From positions 16,955-80,954 of the forward strand of contig NZ_JABTYH010000021.1 of the NCBI RefSeq assembly GCF_013314975.1: a stretch of DNA of 64,000 nt. Reading direction: 5' to 3'. Below the pieces are notes generated by a model. The model had not been told where the DNA came from. It saw only the letters and a program-made list of their open reading frames with translations, and made no database searches. This document shows positions 1 to 7,121 of the stretch, in pieces (the stretch's first letter is position 1; the number at the start of each line of letters is the position of its first letter). Source of the DNA: Pseudarthrobacter oxydans (GTDB lineage: Bacteria > Actinomycetota > Actinomycetes > Actinomycetales > Micrococcaceae). The translations under genes and the position numbers were made by a program.

Positions 1-92
1 TGGCCTCACTCGTTGCCTGGCTCGCATCTGACCATGCGGGCATGGTGACCGGCGCCAGCTACACGATGGATGGCGGCTGGTCGGCCCGCTAA
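1..92 (+). CDS. SDR family oxidoreductase, C-terminal fragment (5' end outside window)
   Basis: The reading frame open at the left edge (codons starting at base 3) ends at TAA 90-92. It encodes the classical end of a short-chain dehydrogenase/reductase, with the segment MVTGASYTMDGGWSAR. The G-x-x-x-x-x-DGG pattern after the last Rossmann strand is typical of SDR C-termini, including 3-hydroxybutyrate dehydrogenase-like and gluconate dehydrogenase-like members. The catalytic Tyr-x-x-x-Lys lies upstream and is not visible, so the substrate cannot be named. Confidence 0.8.
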   Translation, partial: ASLVAWLASDHAGMVTGASYTMDGGWSAR

Positions 93-105
93 CCGCCCGG
101 CGCAG

Positions 106-168
106 GAGTTTTTGTCCGGATAGGCAGGCTTTCGAGGCCTTCAGCCCTGCGTATCCGGACAAAAACTC
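106..168. terminator. Long inverted repeat, probable bidirectional terminator
   Basis: A perfect 17-bp inverted repeat (arms 106-122 and 152-168) encloses a 29-nt loop. The left arm starts GAGTTTTTGTCC and the right arm ends GGACAAAAACTC, so each strand has a T-rich tract inside its distal arm. The loop itself contains a shorter complementary pair (GCAGG and CCTGC). It lies between the convergent SDR gene and the small gene at 167-430, whose stop codon overlaps the right arm. The position fits a two-way terminator. The length and perfection of the stem would also fit a dispersed palindromic repeat. Confidence 0.7.
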
Positions 169-430
169 AATCCAGTTGTTTGATTTGCCGGTGGTCGTAG
201 AAGAACACGCCGTGGACGGTATCCACGCCCACTGATGTTCCCTGCTGGAAAACCACTAATCCCTCGCGGCGGCCCTTGAACGGATCATCCGCCACCACTG
301 CGTCACCGATTTTGTAGGGTGACCGCGGGGCGAAGGGCTTCAGCATGCGGCTCCATGTTTGGGCTGCAACCTTCGTCAGGCTGATGGGCCTGCCCATGCT
401 CGACGGGTCCCGGACAACGGCTTTGGCCAT
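167..430 (-). CDS. Small conserved hypothetical protein (87 aa)
   Basis: Predicted 87-residue soluble protein with a basic N-terminal half and a C-terminal half rich in beta-type residues (KIGDAVVADDPFKGRREGLV, then VDTVHGVFFYDHRQIKQLD). It reads like a small SH3/KOW-like barrel, but I do not recognise the family. ATG at 430 is chosen over the in-frame TTG at 439 because a GAGGAG ribosome site lies about 9 nt before the ATG and directly abuts the TTG. No signal peptide or membrane segment is seen. Function unknown. Confidence 0.6.
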   Translation of the reverse strand: MAKAVVRDPSSMGRPISLTKVAAQTWSRMLKPFAPRSPYKIGDAVVADDPFKGRREGLVVFQQGTSVGVDTVHGVFFYDHRQIKQLD

Positions 431-623
431 ATGTACCAACTCCTCGGAAGCGGCGCACGCCGCTCACTCGCGGTGCAGGTTAACCGGAACGTTCCCAGCA
501 GAGGGCGGCCCTCCACATTCCGGCTGGCACCTTAGATCAAAGCTATGCGCTATTCACACCAGTCACACCAGTAACAAGTACTCGCTTTTGGCGGGCCCGG
601 TACTTGCCTGCTGCGGCAACGGC

Positions 624-1016
624 TCAGCGCTGGCCGTTGACGATGTCCTCAGCGTTTTCGAAGGCCCATGCCACCAGCGGAACCAGCAGCGCGCTCAGCT
701 CATAGCCGCGGTCGGTAAGGCTGTAATCCACGCGGGGCGGAATAACCGGCTGCGCGTCCCGGCGGACCAGGCCGTCCCGCTCCAACGTCTTGAGGGTCTG
801 TGCCAGCATCTTCTCGCTGATGCCTTCTGCCCGGCGCCGCAGGTCGCTCCACCGCTGCTCGCCCTCGGAAAGCGCAAGCAGGATAAGGACGCCCCACTTG
901 CTGGTGACGTGGTCCAGCACAGTCCGGCTGGGGCAACCGGCCGGGAACACGCCGTCGGCGAGGTCAACCGGAAGCGGCGCTGCCTGGGCCGTATCGGAAC
1001 GGGCACTAACTTTCAT
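624..1016 (-). CDS. HxlR-family winged-helix transcriptional regulator
   Basis: 130-residue DNA-binding protein with the HxlR layout: Cys in the N-terminal part (AGCPSRTVLDHVTSKWG), a winged helix about residues 35-110 containing the signature SEKMLAQTLKTLERDGLV, then YSLTDRGYELSALL. The single Cys near residue 28 lies where redox/electrophile-sensing members (QorR, YodB, HypR) carry theirs. It is divergent from the QorB-like reductase at 1114, and HxlR regulators commonly control such adjacent reductases. It probably senses quinones or other electrophiles and represses both genes through the intergenic site. The specific inducer is inference. Confidence 0.9.
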   Translation of the reverse strand: MKVSARSDTAQAAPLPVDLADGVFPAGCPSRTVLDHVTSKWGVLILLALSEGEQRWSDLRRRAEGISEKMLAQTLKTLERDGLVRRDAQPVIPPRVDYSLTDRGYELSALLVPLVAWAFENAEDIVNGQR

Positions 1017-1018
1017 GT

Positions 1019-1045
1019 GAGTACCTTACCTGAAAGTGCGTACTC
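1019..1045. promoter_or_regulatory. Candidate HxlR operator between divergent genes
   Basis: A GAGTAC (1019-1024) and GTACTC (1040-1045) pair forms a 6-bp inverted repeat with a 15-nt spacer immediately upstream of the HxlR start. Widely spaced GTAC-type half-sites suit a dimeric winged-helix regulator of this family. Assignment rests on position and symmetry only. Confidence 0.45.
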
Positions 1046-1113
1046 TCTTTTAGGAAGCAATCAGGAATGTAGGTGGTTGTGCCTCATGACAGACACCCTA
1101 CGGAAGGAATTTC

Positions 1114-1977
1114 ATGAGCATCGTCATCACCGGAGCAACCGGCCAGCTGGGCCGCCACGTCGTCGAGGCCCTACTGGAGCTCAACGTCCCTGCCGGGGAG
1201 ATTGTGGCCGCGGGGCGCTCCGTGGAAAAACTGGCAGGCTTTGCCGGGCGCGGAGTGCAGGTCAGGGCAATGGACTACGCGGACGCGTCCTCCGTTACCG
1301 CGGCACTGAAGGGTGCCCGGAAAGTGCTCCTCATTTCCGGCAGCGAGGTGGGCCAGCGGGTGGAGCAGCACCGTACCGTGATCGAGGCCGCCAAGGCCGA
1401 AGGCGTGGAACTGTTGGCCTACACCAGCATCGCCAACGCCGACAGCACGGGAATGAAGCTGGCGGCCGAGCACCAGGCCACGGAGGCCATCCTGCGGGAA
1501 TCAGGGGTGCCCTTCGTTCTCCTGCGCAATGGCTGGTACCTCGAGAACTACACGGACCAGCTGCCCGGGACCCTGGCCCAGGGCGCCCTTGCGGGGAGCG
1601 CCCGGAACGGACAGGTCAGCGGCGCCGCGCGTGCTGACTACGCCCACGCCGCTGCTGCCGTGCTCGTGGCGGAGGGGCAGGCAGGCAACGTGTACGAACT
1701 CGGCGGTGACGAGGCCTTCAGCATGGCGGACCTCGCAGCCGAAATCAGCGCGGCCACCGGCAAGACCATCACTTACAACGACTTGCCCCCACAGGAATAC
1801 GCCGGCCTGCTGACCGGGGCCGGAGTGCCGGAGGCGTTCGCGGAGATCCTGGCGGACTCCGATCTTGGCATCGCCCGCGGGGACCTCCTGGTAAGCAGCG
1901 GGGACCTGCGCAGGCTGATCGGACGGCCTGCCACCTCACTGGCTGAGGCTGTGCGGACCGCCGCTGCCGCCATCTAG
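1114..1977 (+). CDS. NAD(P)H-binding atypical SDR, quinone oxidoreductase 2 (QorB/YtfG-like)
   Basis: 287-residue cytosolic NmrA-type atypical SDR. The N-terminal dinucleotide site reads ITGATGQLGRHVVEAL (residues 5-20). YTSIANADS and LRNGWYLENY (about residues 140-147) are hallmarks of the QorB/YtfG group, which reduces quinones with NADPH and lacks the classical Tyr-x-x-x-Lys pair. GGAAGGAA lies about 7 nt before the ATG. The divergent HxlR regulator strongly supports an electrophile or quinone detoxification role, as in known QorR-QorB pairs. Confidence 0.88.
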   Translation: MSIVITGATGQLGRHVVEALLELNVPAGEIVAAGRSVEKLAGFAGRGVQVRAMDYADASSVTAALKGARKVLLISGSEVGQRVEQHRTVIEAAKAEGVELLAYTSIANADSTGMKLAAEHQATEAILRESGVPFVLLRNGWYLENYTDQLPGTLAQGALAGSARNGQVSGAARADYAHAAAAVLVAEGQAGNVYELGGDEAFSMADLAAEISAATGKTITYNDLPPQEYAGLLTGAGVPEAFAEILADSDLGIARGDLLVSSGDLRRLIGRPATSLAEAVRTAAAAI

Positions 1978-2144
1978 CGGCCGCACCGACAGCTTTTGCG
2001 CTGATGGTGTGCCTCCGGCCGGCAGCTGGGAATGCTGCCGGCCGTCGGCGCGGGGAAAGAGGCGAAGCCTCCGCTGCGGACTGTGGTGGCCACGGACAGC
2101 GGCGGCGTCCGTCCACAAGGTGGTCCCGCCGTCGTCCGCCACCC

Positions 2145-2173
2145 TTGACTCGGTACCGGCTTTTCCTTACGTT
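2145..2173 (+). promoter_or_regulatory. Candidate sigma-70 promoter of the MDR oxidoreductase
   Basis: TTGACT (2145-2150) and TACGTT (2168-2173) are separated by exactly 17 nt and lie 39 nt upstream of the ATG at 2213. The preceding 1978-2144 stretch holds no recognisable gene. Confidence 0.45.
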
Positions 2174-2212
2174 GGGGGCCTGCTGCCAGCCGCGGCCCAA
2201 AGGAGATCGAGC

Positions 2213-3184
2213 ATGAAAGCTATCGTGCAGGACGTCTATGGGACTGCGGACGTGCTTGCGCTGCGGGATATTGCCCGGCCTGTAGTGCGCGACGGCGAGG
2301 TCCTGGTCAGCGTGCGGGCAGCCGGAGTCGAGCAGGGCGTGTGGCACCTGATGACCGGGCTGCCCTACCTGGTCCGGCTCTTTGGTTATGGGCTCAAGAA
2401 ACCCAAAGTCTCCGTGCGCGGCCGGGAAGTGGCCGGTGTGGTGGAGGCCGTGGGAGCCGGCGTGACTCGGTTCAAGGCGGGTGACGAGGTCTTCGGAACG
2501 TCAGAGGGGTCCTTTGCGGAGTTCGTCTGCGCCAAGGAGGGCAGGCTGGCCAGGAAACCCCGGAACCTTCCCTTCGAGGGAGCAGCAGCGGCAGCCATCT
2601 CCGGCGTGACGGCCTTGCAGGCTGTCAGGGACTCCGGCCAGGTGACCGTGGGCCAGAAGGTGCTGGTCATTGGGGCGGGTGGAGGAGTGGGGTCCTTCGC
2701 GGTGCAAATAGCCAAGGCTTTTGGTGCGGACGTGACGGGAGTCTGCAGCACCGGCAAAGTGGAATTCGTCCGGTCCCTCGGCGCTGACGCAGTAATCGAC
2801 TACACACGTGAAGACTTTGCCGCTGCCGGGGCGCAGTATGACGTCATCCTGGACACCGCGGGCAACCGTCCGCTCTCCGTCCTCAAGCGCGCACTCGCCC
2901 CGCGGGCCACACTTGTGCTTGTCGGCGGCGAAAATGGCGGAAATCTCACCGGCGGGTTCGAAAGGTCACTGGCGGCACCTTTGTTGTCGCTGTTCTCCCG
3001 GCAAAAGTACAAAAGCCTGGTGTCGAGGGAGACGTACCTTGACCTTGAGGCCCTGGCATCCCTGATTGAAGCCGGGAGCGTCAAACCCGCCGTAGACAAG
3101 GTCTTCCCGCTTGCGGAAGCACCGGCCGCCGTCAGGTATCTCCGGGAGGGCCGGAGCCTCGGGAAAGTGGTGGTCAGGATCTGA
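2213..3184 (+). CDS. Zinc-independent MDR family NAD(P)-dependent alcohol dehydrogenase / quinone reductase
   Basis: 323-residue medium-chain reductase. The GroES-like domain (about residues 1-120) contains VRGREVAGVVEAVGAGVTRFKAGDEVFG. The Rossmann domain starts near residue 145 with VLVIGAGGGVGSFAVQIAK, and the C-terminus ends in EGRSLGKVVVRI. Zinc-ligand cysteines are missing, as in quinone oxidoreductase/reticulon-4-interacting-protein-like members. The ATG at 2213 follows AAAGGAG with ideal spacing; an in-frame opening to 2009 upstream is not credible coding. It follows the QorB-like gene but appears to have its own promoter. Substrate unknown. Confidence 0.88.
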   Translation: MKAIVQDVYGTADVLALRDIARPVVRDGEVLVSVRAAGVEQGVWHLMTGLPYLVRLFGYGLKKPKVSVRGREVAGVVEAVGAGVTRFKAGDEVFGTSEGSFAEFVCAKEGRLARKPRNLPFEGAAAAAISGVTALQAVRDSGQVTVGQKVLVIGAGGGVGSFAVQIAKAFGADVTGVCSTGKVEFVRSLGADAVIDYTREDFAAAGAQYDVILDTAGNRPLSVLKRALAPRATLVLVGGENGGNLTGGFERSLAAPLLSLFSRQKYKSLVSRETYLDLEALASLIEAGSVKPAVDKVFPLAEAPAAVRYLREGRSLGKVVVRI

Positions 3185-3295
3185 TCCCGCCGTTTTGCCG
3201 TCGCGTGAAAAGTCCGGAAGTAATTCTGAGTTCGGCTCGCTGCCTGTCCATCTCCGGACCCCTTGAATGTCAGACCCCACTGCCAGGATTGATTT

Positions 3296-4975
3296 ATGGA
3301 AGGCAATCCGGTGGTGGTGGAGGCAGAGGCGTTTGTTGATGCTTCGGTGGCTGCTTTCACGGCCGTGCTCAGCGGCGCTGCTGTTGCCGGTACGACCGGT
3401 TCTGGGACGGCTGTTTCCGGTCCGGGTGCCGCTGGGCCTGGCGTCGGCGGCTGCGGTGCCGCTGGACCTGGCGCTGACGCTGGCGGACTTGGTGATGATC
3501 CGTTGCAGCGGGTTGCTGATAATGCGTTGGATGTCCTTGCGGGGGTGGCGCGGTCGGAGGCGAAGCTGGCAGCGGTGAAGGCGCAGGCGGTTCAGGTGCT
3601 CGCTGCCGCCACGAGTGTGGTGAACGGTCCGCCGTCCTCGCCGCAGGAGGCCACGGCCCAGGACCGGAGCCTGGTGGCCGAGGTCGGCTGTGCGCTGGTG
3701 ATTGGTGACCGTGCCGCCGGTGCCTTGTTGGCCGAGTCCCACGCCCTGGCCACGGCCCTGCCCCGGACCCTCGCAGCGTTGGGGTCCGGGACGATTTCCT
3801 GGGCCCATGCCCGGGAAATGGTGGACCAGACCGTGGGGCTTGACCGGGCCGGGGCCGCCGCCCTGGAGGCCCACTTCCTGGATCCGGACACGCCACGGCC
3901 GGCCGGGGCGGCGACGATCGGTGAGATGCCGGCCTACCGGTTCAAGGCCAAAGCCCGCACCTGGCGGGAACGCCACCATCCCGAATCGCTGGAGAAACGC
4001 CATACCAAGGGGGTGGCGGACCGGCGGGTCGAATACCGGCCGGACCAGGACGGCATGGCCTGGCTCTCGGCCTGCCTCCCCGCCGACCAGGCCATGGCAG
4101 GCTGGAACCGGCTCAACGCCCTCTCCCGGGGAATGCAAGGCCCCCACGAGGCCCGCACCCTCACCCAACTCCGCGCCGATACCTTCGCCCAAGCCATCCT
4201 CACCAGCGGCACCAATGCCAGCATCGGCGACGGGGCAGGTGCCGGAACGGATCTCACCCCGTCTTCGTCAATCCGGGCGCAGGTTCTCGTCACCGTGCCG
4301 GTCGTCTCCCTCATGGGAGTGACCGATGAGCCAGCCATGCTGGACGGCTTTGGCCCCATCCCAGCCTCCATGGCACGGGACCTGGTCGCTGACGGTGCTG
4401 ATTCGTTCTACCGGGTCCTGGTCGATCCGCGGGACGGGGCGCCGTTGGAGATCGGGCGGAGCAGCTACCGGGTCACCAAAGCCATGCGGAACTGGCTCCG
4501 GCTTCGCGACGGCCAGTGTCCGTTCCCCGGCTGCAGCAACCCGTCTTTGGATAACGAGGCAGACCACCTCCTCGTCTGGCACCACGGCGGGACCACCGGG
4601 ATCAGCAACCTGGGACAGCCCTGCCCGAAACACCACAAACTCCGGCACACCAGCAGGTGGAAACCAACACCAGCCACCAAAAACCAACCACCCGGCTGGA
4701 CCTCACCCACCGGACGCCACTACAAAAGCGAACACCAGGACTGGGAGCCACCCCACTGGCCTGCCAGCACTCGTGTCCCTGCCATTGCCGATGCTCCGGC
4801 CCGCCCAACTGGAGACGTCCCGTACTTGGAGCCTCCCCCGGAGGAACCCGCAGGCGGAAACCTCCTGGACCCTGGCGACATACCGGCGGATGACCCCTTA
4901 TGGGACGACTTCTACGCCCTGCCGCCCATTTCGGCTCAGGAGCCGTTGACGCACTGGGAACCGGCTCTGCCCTAG
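3296..4975 (+). CDS. DUF222 / HNH endonuclease domain protein (13E12 repeat family)
   Basis: 559-residue protein of the large actinobacterial 13E12/DUF222 family. A Gly/Ala-rich N-terminal region (about residues 25-70) precedes the helical DUF222 domain. A C-terminal HNH domain carries QCPFPGC (Cys408, Cys413), then EADHLLVWHHGG and CPKHHKLRH. These supply the zinc ligands and the catalytic His-Asn-His arrangement. The Pro/Glu-rich tail after about residue 460 is unstructured. Members are multicopy in Arthrobacter genomes and nuclease activity is presumed from the motif. Its stop overlaps the stop of a convergent remnant at 4972. Confidence 0.9.
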   Translation: MEGNPVVVEAEAFVDASVAAFTAVLSGAAVAGTTGSGTAVSGPGAAGPGVGGCGAAGPGADAGGLGDDPLQRVADNALDVLAGVARSEAKLAAVKAQAVQVLAAATSVVNGPPSSPQEATAQDRSLVAEVGCALVIGDRAAGALLAESHALATALPRTLAALGSGTISWAHAREMVDQTVGLDRAGAAALEAHFLDPDTPRPAGAATIGEMPAYRFKAKARTWRERHHPESLEKRHTKGVADRRVEYRPDQDGMAWLSACLPADQAMAGWNRLNALSRGMQGPHEARTLTQLRADTFAQAILTSGTNASIGDGAGAGTDLTPSSSIRAQVLVTVPVVSLMGVTDEPAMLDGFGPIPASMARDLVADGADSFYRVLVDPRDGAPLEIGRSSYRVTKAMRNWLRLRDGQCPFPGCSNPSLDNEADHLLVWHHGGTTGISNLGQPCPKHHKLRHTSRWKPTPATKNQPPGWTSPTGRHYKSEHQDWEPPHWPASTRVPAIADAPARPTGDVPYLEPPPEEPAGGNLLDPGDIPADDPLWDDFYALPPISAQEPLTHWEPALP

Positions 4976-5265
4976 CTGCAACAGCCGGCTTCCCGGGAGC
5001 ACTCCGTGCAGTAAGAGCGGGTCCAAAGGACGACGTCGTGGTGGCGATACAGGATTCCGGCGCCAACCCGGGCCCCTTCCGCCATCGCGGCCCGATACGT
5101 GCCCACTCTTCCGGGTGCCGGGCTGCGGGCTGTGAGGATGGGATCCCCGGCGCGATGTCCTGCCGTCCCATCGACAAGTTCGCGGAGAATGTCAGCACGG
5201 CCAAGGAAGTGAGCCCGCTCAGTAACCATATGGACCAGAACCTGATGCAGGGTGGCATGGCGCCA
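4972..5265 (-). pseudogene. Possible gene remnant (short ORF, no good start), function unknown
   Basis: A minus-strand open frame ending at 4972 reads as plausible protein (LHQVLVHMVTERAHFLGRAD; later GAGILYRHHDVVLWT and a Cys-rich end CTECSREAGCC). The protein-like frame continues upstream of the only ATG (5229) through GAG-TGG-CGC-CAT to an in-frame TAG near 5265. There is no ribosome site at the ATG. This suggests the 3' part of a larger gene whose 5' end was lost. Third-position GC is visibly lower than in neighbours. I do not recognise the family. The remaining 5266-5373 holds nothing I can assign. Confidence 0.3.
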
Positions 5266-5373
5266 CTCTTGCTACTCCTGAATCAGCCAACAGTGTCAGA
5301 GAGCTGCGACCCGATTCATTTTCTCCGGCCGCCTTTGAGACTGGAGCGCCCTCGTACATACCGAGCCTGGTGC

Positions 5374-6015
5374 CTATAGATAGCTTTTGCGCACCGTGAA
5401 CCAATCGTTTGCACCCAGCTTTCCGGGGTAGGGCAGCGGCGTCATCGGCTCCCGGAATGCCGGAAGGACCCCCACCTGCCATAAATCCTGGTAAACGATC
5501 CGACCGGGGTCACTTGTAGACAGTCGCTCCCAGGCGACCTTCTTTGCATCGAGAATTGCCAGTAGTGGATCTAAGCGGGCGGTCATACTGTCCGCGGACT
5601 CCCGGAACCAAGTGATCGCACCGATCGAATTTCCATCCGCATAGAACGGTGGATTGGGCAGGTTCTCCTGGAACCAAGCGTCTGCAACGGCGTAGCAGGT
5701 GATTTCTTTCTCAAGGAGCCGCCCTGTCCGGCGCAGATGGTCTACAGCCACGAAAACGCCAACGGGTGCTCCAGTGCGCCCGACATACTTCGTTTGGAAC
5801 CGCTGGAAGCCCGTCATTGCAGCCATGATCTCACTTATTGGGGAAGGGCCTTGCCCAAAGAGTCCCCTAACCCTGACTCGTTGCACTTCCGGACCCTGGG
5901 GCTGGCAAATGTCGAAGCTTGCGGCAACGCCATGAATTCCCACGGGCTCTACGGCGAGGTCGTGCATGTCTGTGATCCCAGACACCGTGCATACTTCAAT
6001 GACGTCGAAACCCAA
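5374..6015 (-). CDS. Hypothetical protein (about 213 aa), lower-GC gene
   Basis: Predicted soluble protein of up to 213 residues with no signal peptide or membrane span. Landmarks are FQRFQTKYVGRTGAPVGV, ITCYAVADAWFQENLP and RIVYQDLWQVGVLP. I do not recognise a family. The TTG start at 6015 has no visible ribosome site; the first ATG, encoding MHDLAVEPVG, is about 16 codons in and also lacks a strong one, so the true N-terminus is uncertain. Its third positions are clearly less G/C-rich than flanking genes, suggesting horizontal acquisition. It is divergent from the IclR gene, with a palindromic site between them. Confidence 0.5.
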   Translation of the reverse strand: MGFDVIEVCTVSGITDMHDLAVEPVGIHGVAASFDICQPQGPEVQRVRVRGLFGQGPSPISEIMAAMTGFQRFQTKYVGRTGAPVGVFVAVDHLRRTGRLLEKEITCYAVADAWFQENLPNPPFYADGNSIGAITWFRESADSMTARLDPLLAILDAKKVAWERLSTSDPGRIVYQDLWQVGVLPAFREPMTPLPYPGKLGANDWFTVRKSYL

Positions 6016-6034
6016 GCGCGGGGCGCACAGTTAA

Positions 6035-6050
6035 GTACGGGATACCGGAC
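6035..6050. promoter_or_regulatory. Candidate IclR (HutR-like) operator, autoregulatory copy
   Basis: GTACGG-GATA-CCGGAC, a 6-4-6 near-palindrome 36 nt upstream of the IclR start. It matches 15 of 16 positions of the reverse complement of the site before hutU (7015-7030). Confidence 0.6.
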
Positions 6051-6085
6051 AGGGCTGCGAGGCCCGGAACAGCAATGGAGGGACC

Positions 6086-6922
6086 ATGGCGGTCGAAACG
6101 GAGGCCAGGCCTGAAGCAGGCAGCGCACCTCAGATGGCATCAAAGGGGACATCCAAAGTCCCCGCTGCCGAAAACACGCTGCGCATCCTCAAACTTCTGG
6201 CATCCCGTCGAGGCCCCATGGCGGCGTCGCAAATCGCTTCCACCCTGGGCCTGCCACGCTCCAGCGTCTACCACCTGCTGGGGGTGATGGAAGCCAACGG
6301 GTTTGTCCTCCACCTCCACGAGGAGCAGCGCTACGGGCTCGGCATCAGCGCGTTCGAGCTCAGCTCCGCCTACTCCAGGCAGGAGCCGCTCTCCCGGCTC
6401 GGCCGCCCGTTGCTCGCCTCCCTGGTGGATGCGCTGGGTGAGAGTGCACACCTGGCGGTACTGCACGGGCGAGACGTGCTGTACATCGTTGAGGAGCGCG
6501 CCAAGAACCGCCCGTCCTTGGTGACCGACGTCGGAGTCCGGCTCCCCAGCCACCTCACCGCCAGCGGGCGTGCCATTCTTGCGGCCCTGCCCAAGTCCCA
6601 GGTCCGTGCGCTCTATCCGAACGCTGCTGCTTTCACCGCCCGGCACGAGGTGGAAGGCGCCATCATGAAGTACTCGGCGCTGTCCTCGCACCTGGACCGG
6701 GTAAGGCAGCGCGGTTACGCCACCGAACATGGCGAAGTCACACCAGGCTTTGGCTCCATCGCCGCCGCCGTGACGGACCACCTGGGATGGCCGACGGCGG
6801 CCGTCGCCGTCACCTTCCTCGAGGACAAGCTGCCGGCTGAGCAATGGCCGGCGCTCGCCGCCCGCGTCCAGAAAGTGGCCGATGAGCTCTCGGTGCGGCT
6901 CCATGGCCGCCCCGCCAAGTAG
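6086..6922 (+). CDS. IclR family transcriptional regulator, likely regulator of histidine utilisation
   Basis: 278-residue IclR protein. An N-terminal winged helix-turn-helix spans about residues 25-88 (ENTLRILKLLASRRGPMAAS, then LPRSSVYHLLGVMEANGFV). A C-terminal effector-binding domain follows from about residue 100 with LPSHLTASGRAILAAL and HGEVTPGFGSIAAAV. It lies directly upstream of hutU-hutH in the same orientation. IclR-type activators or repressors next to hut genes are usual in Actinobacteria, with urocanate or histidine the likely effector (inference). GGAGG precedes the ATG by only about 3 nt. Near-identical palindromes before this gene and hutU point to autoregulation plus hut control. 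Confidence 0.88.
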   Translation: MAVETEARPEAGSAPQMASKGTSKVPAAENTLRILKLLASRRGPMAASQIASTLGLPRSSVYHLLGVMEANGFVLHLHEEQRYGLGISAFELSSAYSRQEPLSRLGRPLLASLVDALGESAHLAVLHGRDVLYIVEERAKNRPSLVTDVGVRLPSHLTASGRAILAALPKSQVRALYPNAAAFTARHEVEGAIMKYSALSSHLDRVRQRGYATEHGEVTPGFGSIAAAVTDHLGWPTAAVAVTFLEDKLPAEQWPALAARVQKVADELSVRLHGRPAK

Positions 6923-7014
6923 GCCCCAGCCCCACCCGAGCCGCTCCGCACTCCCAGCCACCGACCCGTCCAGTTTGGTGCCTTAACTAAAAGGGCGGCG
7001 GGGGCTCTAGGAGG

Positions 7015-7030
7015 GTCCGGTATCCCGGAC
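7015..7030. promoter_or_regulatory. Candidate IclR operator upstream of hutU
   Basis: GTCCGG-TATC-CCGGAC, a perfect 6-bp inverted repeat with a 4-nt core. It lies upstream of a candidate promoter (CTGCCA 7055-7060, 17 nt, TAGATA 7078-7083). A position upstream of -35 would fit activation or looping rather than simple occlusion. Confidence 0.6.
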
Positions 7031-7121
7031 AGCACCAATCCGCAGGCCCTGTTTCTGCCACCTCAGACGGGCTTTAGTAGATACAGAACTTCCAGCAAAA
7101 CCACTACACGAAGGAGCCACC

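Noticed and set aside
345..1637. 430-aa plus-strand ORF across the HxlR and QorB-like genes
   Set aside because: It overlaps two well-supported genes, is rich in Arg/Pro/His and shows no motif.
2966..4192. 408-aa minus-strand ORF opposite the DUF222/HNH gene
   Set aside because: It is the antisense shadow of a clear HNH protein; the composition is Gly/Arg/Pro-rich with no domain.
3296..4975. DUF222/HNH gene as evidence of a homing element or prophage
   Set aside because: The family is multicopy and scattered in Arthrobacter; no intein, intron or phage genes adjoin it.
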